Position numbers and translations under genes: made by a program. Source: JAXIHJ01 sp034189755 (GTDB lineage Bacteria; Planctomycetota; Phycisphaerae; SM23-33). Taken from it: a stretch of DNA of 27,661 nucleotides. Positions 1 to 8,009 of the stretch are shown piece by piece (the stretch's first letter is position 1; each line of letters starts with the position of its first letter). Below the pieces are notes generated by a model. That model made no database searches and was not told the origin of the DNA. It saw only the letters and a program-made list of their open reading frames with translations. The stretch lies in NCBI GenBank assembly GCA_034189755.1, contig JAXIHJ010000027.1, positions 1 to 27,661 on the forward strand, given 5' to 3'.

Positions 1-1058
1 CCGGTCTTCAGCGGCGTGAACTCGATGTCCTCCACACTCAGAAACGCCAACACGGGGCGCTTGCCGGTTCGCCCGTAGGAGCCGGTCCGCCGCACGTAAG
101 CTGGCACCAGGGTCTTTTCGCCGATGCGAACCAGCAGCTCTACGGCCCCGTCTGCCAGGCCGGCGTCCACCATGAGCGTCCGCTTGCCAATCGGCACACC
201 GAGAGCCTGTCTGAAGACCAGCCGGTCGTATGGCAGATCCGGCAGCATTTCGTTACGGACGAGCCAGTCGCCTCCGGGCATCAACCAGGCCCGCCCTCGT
301 CGCTTGGAATGTTTCGGGTTTTCGTACCGCCCAAGGAGCTTGCCGGCTGCGGTGTAAGTCTCGGTCCTGATATCGGACCCGGGCACCTTTTTCATCGTGT
401 CTTGCAGCATGTACAGCGCCTCGCGCGACGTTGGCCTAAGCTCAAGTACCCGGATGCACTCCGCCAGCGCGTCGGTGTGGCGGTCCAGTTGCTGAAGGGC
501 CAGTGCCCGGCCCTGGTGAAAACCCGCCACTGTCGGCGCCTGGCGAGCGCACTGACGGAAGGCGGCCTCGGCCCGGCCCGCCCGCCCGGTTTGAAGCTGC
601 GCAACGGCCAGCAGGAAGTTCCGCAGCAGCGGGTCGGTCGGCGTCTTCGCAGCCTGGATGAGCTTTGCGTTGAGTCGGCCTCGAAGCTGTTTCCGCTCGG
701 CGAGGTCGGCGGGTTCGTCGCCGCGGATGCGGCGGATATTGTGGGCCAGCGACTGGACCTGCTTGAGATGTTCAGCATAGGCCCGGCGGCGTCGCTGGAA
801 ATCTTCCGGCGAAAGCCAGTTTCCGCCGACCTTGCGTTTCTGGTCGTGGGCGAACGACTGCCAACGGTCGATCTGCCGGCGAAGCTCATACGACGCCGTG
901 CCCGCAGGCGTGGCGGCCAGGCTGCGCATCAACATAAACACAATCGGCTCAGGCCGGGTCGGGTCGGCGCAAGGTGAATCGGCGATAGCCGCCGCGGAAA
1001 CCAAAGCCCATACCAGAACGCCCAGGACGAACTGCCATATTGCCGTCTTCCCAGCCAT
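1..1058 (-). CDS. Secreted TPR-containing protein, 5' part only
   Basis: This minus-strand frame is open from the ATG at 1058 to the left edge, giving about 352 residues with no stop, so the C-terminus lies outside the window. It starts MAGKTAIWQFVLGVLVWALV and continues with small residues to about residue 27, which reads as a Sec signal peptide. A helical, Arg/Gln-rich stretch follows (about 55-130). Next come at least two TPR-like helix pairs (about 150-230), with AEAAFRQCARQAP and DALAECIRVLELRP typical of TPR second helices. The last 100 residues look beta-rich and could start a second domain. An in-frame TAA lies just upstream of the ATG, so no longer start is possible. No clear Shine-Dalgarno is seen: GGGAGG is about 21 nt away. 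The gene is divergent from dsbD. An envelope role is inferred; no function is assigned. Confidence 0.7.
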   Translation of the reverse strand, partial: MAGKTAIWQFVLGVLVWALVSAAAIADSPCADPTRPEPIVFMLMRSLAATPAGTASYELRRQIDRWQSFAHDQKRKVGGNWLSPEDFQRRRRAYAEHLKQVQSLAHNIRRIRGDEPADLAERKQLRGRLNAKLIQAAKTPTDPLLRNFLLAVAQLQTGRAGRAEAAFRQCARQAPTVAGFHQGRALALQQLDRHTDALAECIRVLELRPTSREALYMLQDTMKKVPGSDIRTETYTAAGKLLGRYENPKHSKRRGRAWLMPGGDWLVRNEMLPDLPYDRLVFRQALGVPIGKRTLMVDAGLADGAVELLVRIGEKTLVPAYVRRTGSYGRTGKRPVLAFLSVEDIEFTPLKT

Positions 1059-1133
1059 TTACCAGAGTCTAATACATCCTCCCGTCAGAGTCTCCGGGAA
1101 AACGCATCCACCATCTTTTTAACGAGAGTAAAA

Positions 1134-1142
1134 TGTTATAAG
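1134..1142 (+). promoter_or_regulatory. Possible extended -10 promoter for the DsbD gene
   Basis: TG-T-TATAAG at 1134-1142 fits an extended -10 element and lies about 24 nt before the dsbD start. I see no good -35 hexamer; the T-run near 1116-1121 is at best weak. The spacer from 1059 to 1166 also has to serve the divergent minus-strand gene, for which I found no convincing promoter. Confidence 0.3.
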
Positions 1143-1166
1143 ATCCCGGCTGCAGGAGACGAGATT

Positions 1167-3041
1167 ATGCTGTGCCGGTCATTGTTTGCGGTAATGCTGC
1201 TGGAGTTGGCGGTGTTCGGGCAGATTGCCGGGCCGCAGGGAGACGTGCTCGGCGAACCGGGGCGTTTTTCCGCCTCGGCCGGGCACGTCGAGCTGCGCGC
1301 GATTGCCTCGCAAGGCCGGGTAAGGCCGGGGCAGGACTTGCACCTGGCTATCGAGATGCGCATCGCCGAGGGGTGGCATTATTACAGCGTCGAACCGGCC
1401 GGCAGCGAGCAGTTTCCCGTCAAGGCCGCCGGCCTGGACGTTTCAGCCGGTTCCCTGAAAGTCGGCCGGATTCTCTGGCCGCCGGATTATCCGTATAAAA
1501 CCGATTTGGGCGACCGGACGATTCTCAATTATGTCTACGAAGGCCGAGCCGTCGCGTTCGTGTCGCTGACCGTTCCCAAGACGGCTGAGGACGGGCCGAT
1601 TGCCGTGGCCGTAACGGCCCAGGGGCAGATCTGCGGCGGCCCGGACAATGTCTGCCTGGACTTGCGGGTATCGGCGACTACTGAGATAACCATCGGTTCG
1701 AGTTCCGCAGCGAATCCGGCCTGGGATGACGAGGTGGCCTCGGCCTTTGAACTGGCCAGGCCCGCCGCGCAGGTCAGAGCGGCCCACGCCGCCGGGCCGC
1801 CGCTGAGTGCCGCCGATGACGGTGTGGCGGGGCTGACGGTCGTCGGCGGTCTGGCTCTGGCGCTGCTGGCCGGACTTACACTCAATATCATGCCGTGCGT
1901 CCTGCCGATTATTCCGCTGCGCATTTACAGCATCGTGCAGATGGCCCATGCCTCGCGCCGGCGGTTCGTCACGCTGGGCCTGGCGTTTGCGGCGGGCATC
2001 GTGCTGTTCTTTGTCGCGCTGGCAGTGGCCAGCGCGGTCTTGAAGATGTTTGGCGGCGGGACGCTGGATTTGAACGTGCACTTTAAGTATCCGGCGGTGC
2101 GGATCGGCGTTGCAATGGTCCTGGTGGTTCTGGCAGCGAACTTGTTCGGCCTGTTCAGCGTAACCGTGCCGTCCAGGCTGGCCGGCCTCGAACGGGACCA
2201 AAAGCGACACAGCCATGCAGCGGCGGTTGGGATGGGTTTGATGATGGCTTTGCTGGCTACGCCGTGCAGCTTCGCGTATATGGCCTTGGCTGTAACGTGG
2301 GCGCAGCTCCAGCCGCTCTGGCTGGGTTCCCTGGCGATTGTGCTTGTCGGCCTGGGCATGGCCGGACCGCACGCAGTGCTGGCGGCGATGCCGGATATGC
2401 TGAAAAAACTTCCCAAGCCCGGCAGATGGATGGAACTGTTCAAACAGGCGATGGGCTTCCTGTTGCTGCCGGCGGTGGTCTATCTGCTGAGCACGCTGCC
2501 GACTTACGGCGGCTGGCCTTTCTGGGTGGCCGCCTTTTGCGTGGTGCTGGTCTTCGGCCTGTGGATGTGGGGTTCGTGGCTGCGCTATGATGCGCCACCG
2601 GCAAGAAAGCTTATTGTCCGCGGGCTGGCGGCGATGCTGGTGGCCGCCGCCGGACTGTGGATGCTGCCCAGGCCCGCCGCCGCAGCCGTGAAGTTCGAAA
2701 ATTTCAACGCCGCCCGTATCACCGAGGCCCGTGCCGACGGCAGGGTCGTGGTCGTCAAGGTAACCGCCGCATGGTGCACCGAGTGCAAGCTGCTGGATAG
2801 GGCGGTTTTCAATACGTCCGAGGTAGCCGACGAATTCGCCGGGCGCAACGTCCTGGCGATGCAGGCCGACGTTACCGACGCCGACAGCCCCGACAGCCGG
2901 TGGGTTGAAAGGCATTTCAGCACCACGCCGCCGCTGACCATTATTTACCCGCCCGGCGACGGCCGGCCGCTGGTGAAGCTGGGGCGGTTCAGCAGGGGCA
3001 GTTTCATCAAGTGGCTTGATGATGCCTCGCGCCTGCGATGA
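1167..3041 (+). CDS. dsbD: DsbD-type thiol:disulfide interchange protein
   Basis: The 624-residue protein should pass electrons from cytoplasmic thioredoxin across the membrane to periplasmic thiols. Three modules are visible. After a short signal peptide comes a periplasmic N-domain (about 35-175) with C156 and C163 as the likely redox pair. A CcdA/DsbD membrane domain of about eight helices (225-500) follows, with C244 in NIMPCVLPIIPLR and C367 in LLATPCSFAY. The C-terminal thioredoxin-fold domain has the active site AAWCTEC (C537, C540). Length and order match full DsbD rather than the short CcdA. The ATG at 1167 has GCAGGAGA upstream and begins the hydrophobic signal. It stands alone, divergent from the TPR gene. 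Likely uses are repair of secreted disulfides or cytochrome c and metalloprotein assembly; the actual client is not shown by the context. Confidence 0.9.
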   Translation: MLCRSLFAVMLLELAVFGQIAGPQGDVLGEPGRFSASAGHVELRAIASQGRVRPGQDLHLAIEMRIAEGWHYYSVEPAGSEQFPVKAAGLDVSAGSLKVGRILWPPDYPYKTDLGDRTILNYVYEGRAVAFVSLTVPKTAEDGPIAVAVTAQGQICGGPDNVCLDLRVSATTEITIGSSSAANPAWDDEVASAFELARPAAQVRAAHAAGPPLSAADDGVAGLTVVGGLALALLAGLTLNIMPCVLPIIPLRIYSIVQMAHASRRRFVTLGLAFAAGIVLFFVALAVASAVLKMFGGGTLDLNVHFKYPAVRIGVAMVLVVLAANLFGLFSVTVPSRLAGLERDQKRHSHAAAVGMGLMMALLATPCSFAYMALAVTWAQLQPLWLGSLAIVLVGLGMAGPHAVLAAMPDMLKKLPKPGRWMELFKQAMGFLLLPAVVYLLSTLPTYGGWPFWVAAFCVVLVFGLWMWGSWLRYDAPPARKLIVRGLAAMLVAAAGLWMLPRPAAAAVKFENFNAARITEARADGRVVVVKVTAAWCTECKLLDRAVFNTSEVADEFAGRNVLAMQADVTDADSPDSRWVERHFSTTPPLTIIYPPGDGRPLVKLGRFSRGSFIKWLDDASRLR

Positions 3042-3053
3042 AGTTATTCCTGT

Positions 3054-3190
3054 TACAAAGTCCCAAGTTCCAAGCTCCAAATCCCAAACAAATTTAAATG
3101 ACCGCAACGAGATTTTGTCATCGGTTGTTTATATTTTGGAATTTGGTTATTGGAACTTGTTTGGAGTTTGGTGCTTGGAACCTGGAATTT
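3054..3190. repeat. Palindromic TTCCAA/TTGGAA-rich intergenic repeat
   Basis: The left arm (3054-3096) is rich in TTCCAAG and TCCAAAT words. The right arm (about 3138-3190) is rich in TTGGAA and TTTGG words. The reverse complement of the left arm aligns with the right arm over about 38 nt with a handful of mismatches. About 40 nt of non-pairing sequence lies between the arms. As RNA this would form one long hairpin. The element fills the dsbD-lepA gap and is clearly different in composition from the flanking genes. It resembles dispersed non-coding palindromic elements known from many environmental bacterial genomes, but copy number cannot be judged from one window. Confidence 0.6.
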
Positions 3191-3207
3191 CCCGGAAGGT
3201 CGTAATC

Positions 3208-3235
3208 TTGTAACCGCCGCCGTATGCGATAGAAT
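3208..3235 (+). promoter_or_regulatory. Candidate lepA promoter, possibly leaderless
   Basis: TTGTAA (3208-3213) and TAGAAT (3230-3235) are separated by 16 nt and match the sigma-70 -35 and -10 consensus at 4/6 and 5/6 positions. The -10 box ends only 7 nt before the lepA ATG at 3243, so transcription would begin at or next to the start codon. This fits the lack of any Shine-Dalgarno sequence before that ATG. Confidence 0.45.
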
Positions 3236-3242
3236 CTGCTGG

Positions 3243-5072
3243 ATGGACCTGAAGCACATACGCAATTTCAGCATCATCGCGCACATAGACCACGGCAAGA
3301 GCACGCTGGCCGACCGGATGCTGCTGCGCACCGGGGCGATATCGCAGCGCGAGTTCCACGAGCAGCTCCTGGACGACATGCCACTGGAGCGCGAACGGGG
3401 CATAACCATCAAGGCCTCAGCCGTAACCATCGACTACGCCTTCGAAGGCCAAAACTACATGCTCAACATGATCGACACGCCCGGTCACGTGGACTTTCAC
3501 TATGAAGTAAGCCGGTCGCTGACGGCGTGCGAGGGTGCGATTCTCGTGGTTGATGCGGCACAGGGCGTCGAGGCCCAGACCGTCGCCAACGTGCACCTGA
3601 CCAGGCGGAACAAGCTGGCGATGGTGCCCGTGGTCAACAAGATAGACTTGCCCGCCGCCAGGCCTGAAGACGTCGCCATGGAAATAGAGCACCTGCTCGG
3701 CTCGGCCGATTTCGGCGAGCTTAGCCGGGCCGCCGAGGACTGCATATTCACCTCGGCCAAGACCGGCCAGGGCGTGGACGAAATGCTGGCTGCGATCGTT
3801 CGGCAGCTTCCGCCGCCGGTGGGCGACGCCGAGGCCGAGACCAGGGCGCTTGTCTTCGACAGCGCGTATGATGATTACCGCGGCGTGATTGTCTACGTGC
3901 GCGTTTTCGACGGGCGGCTGAGCGTAGGCGATAAGATCCGCATGATGGGCAGCGGCGGGCTGTACACCATCAGCTCGCTGGGCAAGTTCCGCCCGCGCCA
4001 ACAGCAGGTCGAATCGCTTTCGGCGGGCGAGGTCGGCTACGTGGTCGCAGCCATTCGAAAGCTCTCGGACGTGCACGTCGGCGATACCGTAACGCTTGCA
4101 GCCAAGCCGGCGGCTGAGGCGTTTCCGGGCTATCGCCCGCCGCAGAGGATGGTCTTCTGCGATTTCTATCCCGGCCAGGCTACCGGGGTGCCGCAACTGC
4201 GGGAGGCGATGGAAAAACTCCAGCTCAACGACGCGGCGCTTACGTTTCAGCCGATCAGCTCCGAGGCGCTTGGCTTTGGTTTTAGATGCGGGTTTCTGGG
4301 TATGCTCCACATGGAGATCGTGCAGCAGCGCCTTGAACGCGAACATGGCGTAGAGGTCGTCCAGACCGCGCCCACCGTGCCGTACCAGGTTTTGACGAAA
4401 AAGAACAAGCTCGTCGAAGTAGACTCCGCCGGCGAGATGCCCGAGCCGAACTTTATCAACGAGATCCGCGAACCGTACGTGCGGGTGGACCTGATCGCGC
4501 CGGCTGATTCGATCGGCGCGGTTATGAAACTGTCCGAAGAACGGCGGGGCACGTACAGCCGAACCGAGTACCTCTCATCCGACCGCGTCATACTGACGTA
4601 TGAGTTCCCGCTGGCGGAAATTATTTACGACTTCTACGACAAGCTCAAAAGCGCAACCCGCGGCTACGGCACGATGGACTACGAGGTCATAGGCTTCCGC
4701 ACCGGGGAACTGGTCAAGCTCGACATCCTTGTTAACAGCCAGAAGGTGGATGCCCTGTCGATGATCGTGCACCGTTCCAAGGCCGATGCGCGAGGCCGGG
4801 CCGTTATCCAGAAGCTGCGAAAGGAAATCAGCCGGCACCTGTTTGAGATTCCGCTCCAGGCGGCAATCGGCACGCACGTCATCGCACGCGAGACGATCAA
4901 GCCCGTCCGCAAGCACGTTACCGCCGGCTGCTACGGAGGCGACATCACCCGAAAACGCAAACTGCTGGAAAAACAAAAGGCCGGCAAAAAACGAATGAAA
5001 ATGGTCGGCAACGTCGAGATCCCACAGAAGGCGTTCATGGCTGTCCTGGAAGCGGGGCGGGAGGGAAAATAA
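3243..5072 (+). CDS. lepA: Elongation factor 4 (LepA), ribosomal GTPase
   Basis: LepA/EF4 is a translational GTPase that acts on stalled or mis-translocated ribosomes. The 609-residue product has the usual family length. G1 is AHIDHGKSTL (13-22), with DTPGH and NKIDL as G3 and G4. EF-G-like domains follow, and the LepA-specific C-terminal region ends in a Lys/Arg-rich stretch (GGDITRKRKLLEKQKAGKK) and GNVEIPQKAFMAVL. I chose the ATG at 3243 (MDLKHIRNFSIIAHIDHGK) because it matches the family N-terminus. The frame stays open upstream to 3150, but those extra 31 codons come from the intergenic repeat. No ribosome binding site precedes 3243, which is consistent with a leaderless message. It appears monocistronic: a promoter for the next gene lies in the downstream gap. 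Confidence 0.96.
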   Translation: MDLKHIRNFSIIAHIDHGKSTLADRMLLRTGAISQREFHEQLLDDMPLERERGITIKASAVTIDYAFEGQNYMLNMIDTPGHVDFHYEVSRSLTACEGAILVVDAAQGVEAQTVANVHLTRRNKLAMVPVVNKIDLPAARPEDVAMEIEHLLGSADFGELSRAAEDCIFTSAKTGQGVDEMLAAIVRQLPPPVGDAEAETRALVFDSAYDDYRGVIVYVRVFDGRLSVGDKIRMMGSGGLYTISSLGKFRPRQQQVESLSAGEVGYVVAAIRKLSDVHVGDTVTLAAKPAAEAFPGYRPPQRMVFCDFYPGQATGVPQLREAMEKLQLNDAALTFQPISSEALGFGFRCGFLGMLHMEIVQQRLEREHGVEVVQTAPTVPYQVLTKKNKLVEVDSAGEMPEPNFINEIREPYVRVDLIAPADSIGAVMKLSEERRGTYSRTEYLSSDRVILTYEFPLAEIIYDFYDKLKSATRGYGTMDYEVIGFRTGELVKLDILVNSQKVDALSMIVHRSKADARGRAVIQKLRKEISRHLFEIPLQAAIGTHVIARETIKPVRKHVTAGCYGGDITRKRKLLEKQKAGKKRMKMVGNVEIPQKAFMAVLEAGREGK

Positions 5073-5114
5073 GGCCGCAGCCCCCCCCCAAATGCCCCGG
5101 CGCCCGATTTCCGC

Positions 5115-5144
5115 TTGACTTTTCCCCGGCCGGCAGCCTATTAT
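5115..5144 (+). promoter_or_regulatory. Strong sigma-70-like promoter before the M24 gene
   Basis: TTGACT (5115-5120) and TATTAT (5139-5144) are 18 nt apart, matching the consensus at 5/6 positions each. Transcription from here would give a leader of about 110 nt before the ATG at 5265. Confidence 0.6.
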
Positions 5145-5178
5145 TGCAACGCCTAACTGGTAATATGACATGATGACC

Positions 5179-5196
5179 ATGCTGGCGGCCCAGCAT
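5179..5196 (+). promoter_or_regulatory. Perfect 7-bp hairpin in the M24 leader
   Basis: ATGCTGG and CCAGCAT pair perfectly around the loop CGGC. The hairpin lies in the predicted 5' untranslated region between the promoter and the M24 gene. Its role is unknown. Confidence 0.45.
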
Positions 5197-5202
5197 CACA
5201 CC

Positions 5203-5230
5203 GCCTTAGTCCTTGGCGCATAAGGCTTTT
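5203..5230 (+). promoter_or_regulatory. Second leader hairpin with T-tract, attenuator-like
   Basis: GCCTTA (5203-5208) and TAAGGC (5221-5226) pair around a 12-nt loop and are followed directly by TTTT. A short stem plus T-run inside a leader looks like a weak intrinsic terminator or attenuator ahead of the M24 and DUF362 genes. The stem is only 6 bp, so this is tentative. Confidence 0.35.
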
Positions 5231-5264
5231 CAAGAGGTCTCCAAAATAGAAGGGAAGCGAGATT

Positions 5265-6542
5265 ATGGGATTTATCGAGAAAAACATGGACATATCTTTT
5301 CTAGGATCGCCGCACGAATATGACCCCAGAAGGGTCTTGAGCACCACGAGCACGGACTGGCAGGAGCGTGTGAACTTTGACCGGCTGCGCAACAACCGGC
5401 TCCATCGTGCTCTTGAGAAGATGCAAGAGCACGACATGGATGCCTTGATTCTTTTTGTTGGCGAGAACGTCCGGTATGTAACCGGCGTTTTTCAGGGCAA
5501 CTGGAAGAACAACATATTCATTCGTTATGCCGTTTTGCCTCGAGGCGGCAAGCCGGTCCTGTTTGAGACGGCCGGCTCGGACATGGAGTGCGCCAAGATA
5601 GACGCTCCGTGGCTGGATGGTCGCATCCGCCCGGCGATTACATGGAAGTGGTCCGAAGGCGCCGAGGACATGATGGTCAAGCGCATGGTCGACAGCATCG
5701 TCGATGTCCTCAAGGAGCATGGATGCGAAAAGGGCAAGATCGGGATCGACATCATGGACATGCAGGCCTACAACACGCTGACCGCGGCGGGACTGAACAT
5801 CGTCAACGCCTGGCCCGTCATGTCCGGCGCGCGGGTGATAAAGACGCCCGATGAGATTGAGCTGCTCAAGATCTCCAGCGCCTTTGGCGACGCGTGTTTT
5901 GACAAGATCAAATACGACTGGCTGAAGCCCGGCGTTCGCGAGGCTGACATCACGGCGAAGGTAAACGAGTACCTTTACGCCAACGGCTTCGACTTTGTTT
6001 ATGACATAATCGTCGCCTCGGGCGGCAATACAAGCCCTTATCGCAGGTGGCACACGGACAAGATTATCCGCCGGGGCGACATGGTGATAATAGACATCAA
6101 CGCCGTCGGCCCGGGCGGATATTTTGTCGATTTTGTCCGCTGCATGTGCGTCGGCGACAAGCCCTCTCAGCAGCTAAAGGACCTGTATAAGGAATGTTAC
6201 GACTCGCTCTATGCCGGCATCGAGCAAATAAAGCCTGGGGCCACCACCGCCGATGTGGTCTCGAAGTTCCCCGTCTATGATGACGACAAATACGGAACGG
6301 TAACGCTGCAACAGTTCGGCCACAGCATCGGCCTGTCGCTTTATGAGGGGATGTGGATGTCGCGGGCGTATTCTCTGGACTACCCTGCCGAGATTAAACA
6401 GAACATGTATTTCGCGGTCGAAACCTTCGCGGGGCATCCGAAATTGCAGCAGACCACCAGGCTGGAAGAAAACCTGGTCGTTACGGACAAGGGCTATCAG
6501 TGCTTTACGCTGTTTCCCTTTGAGCAGTCCATGCTGAGCTGA
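5265..6542 (+). CDS. M24-family metallohydrolase (Xaa-Pro peptidase/creatinase fold)
   Basis: The 425-residue protein has a creatinase-like N-domain (about 40-190) and a pita-bread catalytic domain (about 195-420). All five expected metal ligands are visible: D277 (VIIDINAVG), D289 (YFVDFVR), H353 (FGHSIGL), E386 (YFAVETFAG) and E401 (TRLEENLVV). It should therefore bind two metals and be active. M24 members cleave Xaa-Pro peptides, creatine or ectoine derivatives; the DddP branch of this fold splits DMSP. The N-domain layout and the FTLFPFE ending recall DddP-like proteins, but I cannot assign a substrate. No signal peptide is seen, so it is cytosolic. The ATG at 5265 has AGAAGGGAAG upstream. 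A DUF362 gene follows after 29 nt, so the two probably share a transcript. Confidence 0.85.
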   Translation: MGFIEKNMDISFLGSPHEYDPRRVLSTTSTDWQERVNFDRLRNNRLHRALEKMQEHDMDALILFVGENVRYVTGVFQGNWKNNIFIRYAVLPRGGKPVLFETAGSDMECAKIDAPWLDGRIRPAITWKWSEGAEDMMVKRMVDSIVDVLKEHGCEKGKIGIDIMDMQAYNTLTAAGLNIVNAWPVMSGARVIKTPDEIELLKISSAFGDACFDKIKYDWLKPGVREADITAKVNEYLYANGFDFVYDIIVASGGNTSPYRRWHTDKIIRRGDMVIIDINAVGPGGYFVDFVRCMCVGDKPSQQLKDLYKECYDSLYAGIEQIKPGATTADVVSKFPVYDDDKYGTVTLQQFGHSIGLSLYEGMWMSRAYSLDYPAEIKQNMYFAVETFAGHPKLQQTTRLEENLVVTDKGYQCFTLFPFEQSMLS

Positions 6543-6571
6543 GTTGGTTATATATATAAGGAATACCGGCC

Positions 6572-7861
6572 ATGAGCGGAAAACCCATCGTATCGCTGAT
6601 TCACAGGGATGACGTTCCCGAATCGCCAGCCAACCATACGGACAAGAGCCAAAAGATAGTGGACGAGATGGTCCGGCAAGCGGTCGACGGCATCGGAGGC
6701 ATAAAGTCGCTGATAAAGCCCGGCGAGCGGGTCGTGATCAAGCCGAACCTGGTCTGGCCCATTACGCCCGACATGGCGATAACGACCGACCCGAGAGTCA
6801 TTGAATCGGTCGTTCGGCTGATTAAGACGGAGACCGAAGCCGCCGAGGTCGTTGTCGCCGAGCGGACCGCGATAGGCAGGCACACCAAGGATTCATTTGA
6901 GCTGACCGGCGCAAGGGCTGCGGCCGAACGGGCTGGGGCGGACAGGGTTGTCTGTCTTGAAGACGATGAAAGGGTCCTTGTCGAGATCCCCAATTCAAAA
7001 TCACTGCTCAACGGCGTGCACCTGCCCAAGACGCTTCTCAATGCGGACAAGCTGATATACCTGCCCAAGATGAAGGCGCACAAGATGGCGGTGGTCAGCC
7101 TGACCATGAAGATGAACCAGGGCGTGCAGATTTGGAGTGAGATGATCAGCTGCCACCGGAACGACCTGGAGCAGAAGATGGTGGACATGCTGAAGGTCAT
7201 GCGTCCCGATCTGTCGATCGTTGACGCAATCTGGGCGCAGGAGGGGCAAGGCCCCGGCTCTCCTTATCAAAGAGACGTAATGAAGGACCGGAACCTCATC
7301 CTGGCCGGCACCGACCCCGTTGCCGTAGACGCCGTCGGCGCCGCGACGATGGGCATTGATCCGATGCTCGAAGTGGCGATGATCCGGGGCGCCTTCACCG
7401 AAGGGCTGGGCGAGGGGCGGCTGGAGGAAATCCAGGTCGTCGGGGCCAGGATTGACGACGTGAAGCGATTCTTCCGAAGGGGCACCTGTTCGATGGTGGG
7501 GGTGCATCCCAAGGTCGACGTCTATACCGGCGGGGCGTGCGTCGGGTGCCTCGGTTTCGCAAGGACCGGCCTGGACCCGATACTGGCCGACCCGAACTTC
7601 AGTTGGGACAGAATCGAAAAGATATCGATTATCATCGGGTATAAGACGAACGTCCCGGAAGGGCTTGTGCACGATCCGCCGCGAAGTTACGTCTACGTAA
7701 TAGGCGACTGCACGGCCGAGCACAAGGATAAGGGAGTTTTCCTTCCGGGCTGTGCGTCGCTTGCCCTGCACGAGATGGTTGACTGGTGGGGCAAGGACGA
7801 TAAAGGCATTCACGAAGTTTACTGGAAGTATCAGCCCAAAGAAGGGCAGATGATACCGTGA
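6572..7861 (+). CDS. DUF362 domain protein
   Basis: The 429-residue protein carries the DUF362 core (about 45-300): VVIKPNLVWP (54-63), LPKMKAHKMAVVSLTMK (164-180), SIVDAIWAQEGQGPG and the hallmark AGTDPVAVDAVGA (245-257). Many DUF362 proteins also carry a ferredoxin domain, but this one does not. Instead its C-terminal part has two cysteine sites, GACVGCLG (C323, C326) and GDC...PGC (C380, C394), which could hold a metal or Fe-S cluster. The family has no settled biochemical role. The preceding M24 gene is 29 nt away, with AAGGAAT before this ATG, so the two are likely co-expressed and may act on one substrate. The protein is cytosolic, with no signal or membrane segments. It ends before a weak hairpin and the hydrogenase promoter. 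Confidence 0.8.
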   Translation: MSGKPIVSLIHRDDVPESPANHTDKSQKIVDEMVRQAVDGIGGIKSLIKPGERVVIKPNLVWPITPDMAITTDPRVIESVVRLIKTETEAAEVVVAERTAIGRHTKDSFELTGARAAAERAGADRVVCLEDDERVLVEIPNSKSLLNGVHLPKTLLNADKLIYLPKMKAHKMAVVSLTMKMNQGVQIWSEMISCHRNDLEQKMVDMLKVMRPDLSIVDAIWAQEGQGPGSPYQRDVMKDRNLILAGTDPVAVDAVGAATMGIDPMLEVAMIRGAFTEGLGEGRLEEIQVVGARIDDVKRFFRRGTCSMVGVHPKVDVYTGGACVGCLGFARTGLDPILADPNFSWDRIEKISIIIGYKTNVPEGLVHDPPRSYVYVIGDCTAEHKDKGVFLPGCASLALHEMVDWWGKDDKGIHEVYWKYQPKEGQMIP

Positions 7862-7879
7862 CCCCGGGGCGAAGACGGA

Positions 7880-7896
7880 CCGGCGGCCGCTGCCGG
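7880..7896 (+). terminator. Weak hairpin after the DUF362 gene
   Basis: CCGGCGGC and GCTGCCGG pair with one mismatch around a very short loop and are followed by an A/T-rich stretch (AAATATTTT). The position, between the DUF362 stop and the hydrogenase promoter, suits a terminator, but the T-tract is poor. Confidence 0.3.
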
Positions 7897-7926
7897 AAAT
7901 ATTTTGTGAAAAATTTCTCGAAGCCC

Positions 7927-7954
7927 TTGACCGCCCTGGCTAGCACTCTGTAAC
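7927..7954 (+). promoter_or_regulatory. Candidate promoter of the hydrogenase operon
   Basis: TTGACC (7927-7932) and TGTAAC (7949-7954) lie 16 nt apart. The -35 is good and the -10 is moderate. Transcription would start near 7961, leaving a leader of about 50 nt before the GTG at 8010. I found no other promoter-like site at the head of this gene cluster. A sigma-54 GG-N10-GC arrangement was looked for and not found. Confidence 0.4.
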
Positions 7955-8009
7955 CTGTAGCTCTTATTTGCTTCATTGTCGGTGTACCTGCTTGCAGGAG
8001 AATGCAGCC

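Noticed and set aside
309..977. Plus-strand 222-residue frame opposite the TPR gene
   Set aside because: It lacks a ribosome binding site and family similarity. The minus-strand frame from 1058 has a signal peptide and TPR-like segments and runs the full length.
1443..3107. Long minus-strand frame (554 residues) opposite dsbD
   Set aside because: Its composition is His/Gln/Arg-rich, as expected for the mirror of a GC-rich gene. The plus strand has an unmistakable DsbD.
3150..3242. N-terminal extension of LepA
   Set aside because: These codons are translated from the palindromic repeat. Known LepA proteins begin at the MDLKHIRNFSIIAH-like segment, here at 3243.
7938..7971. Sigma-54 promoter before the hydrogenase operon
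   Set aside because: GG and TTGC words are present, but their spacing is about 30 nt instead of 10.
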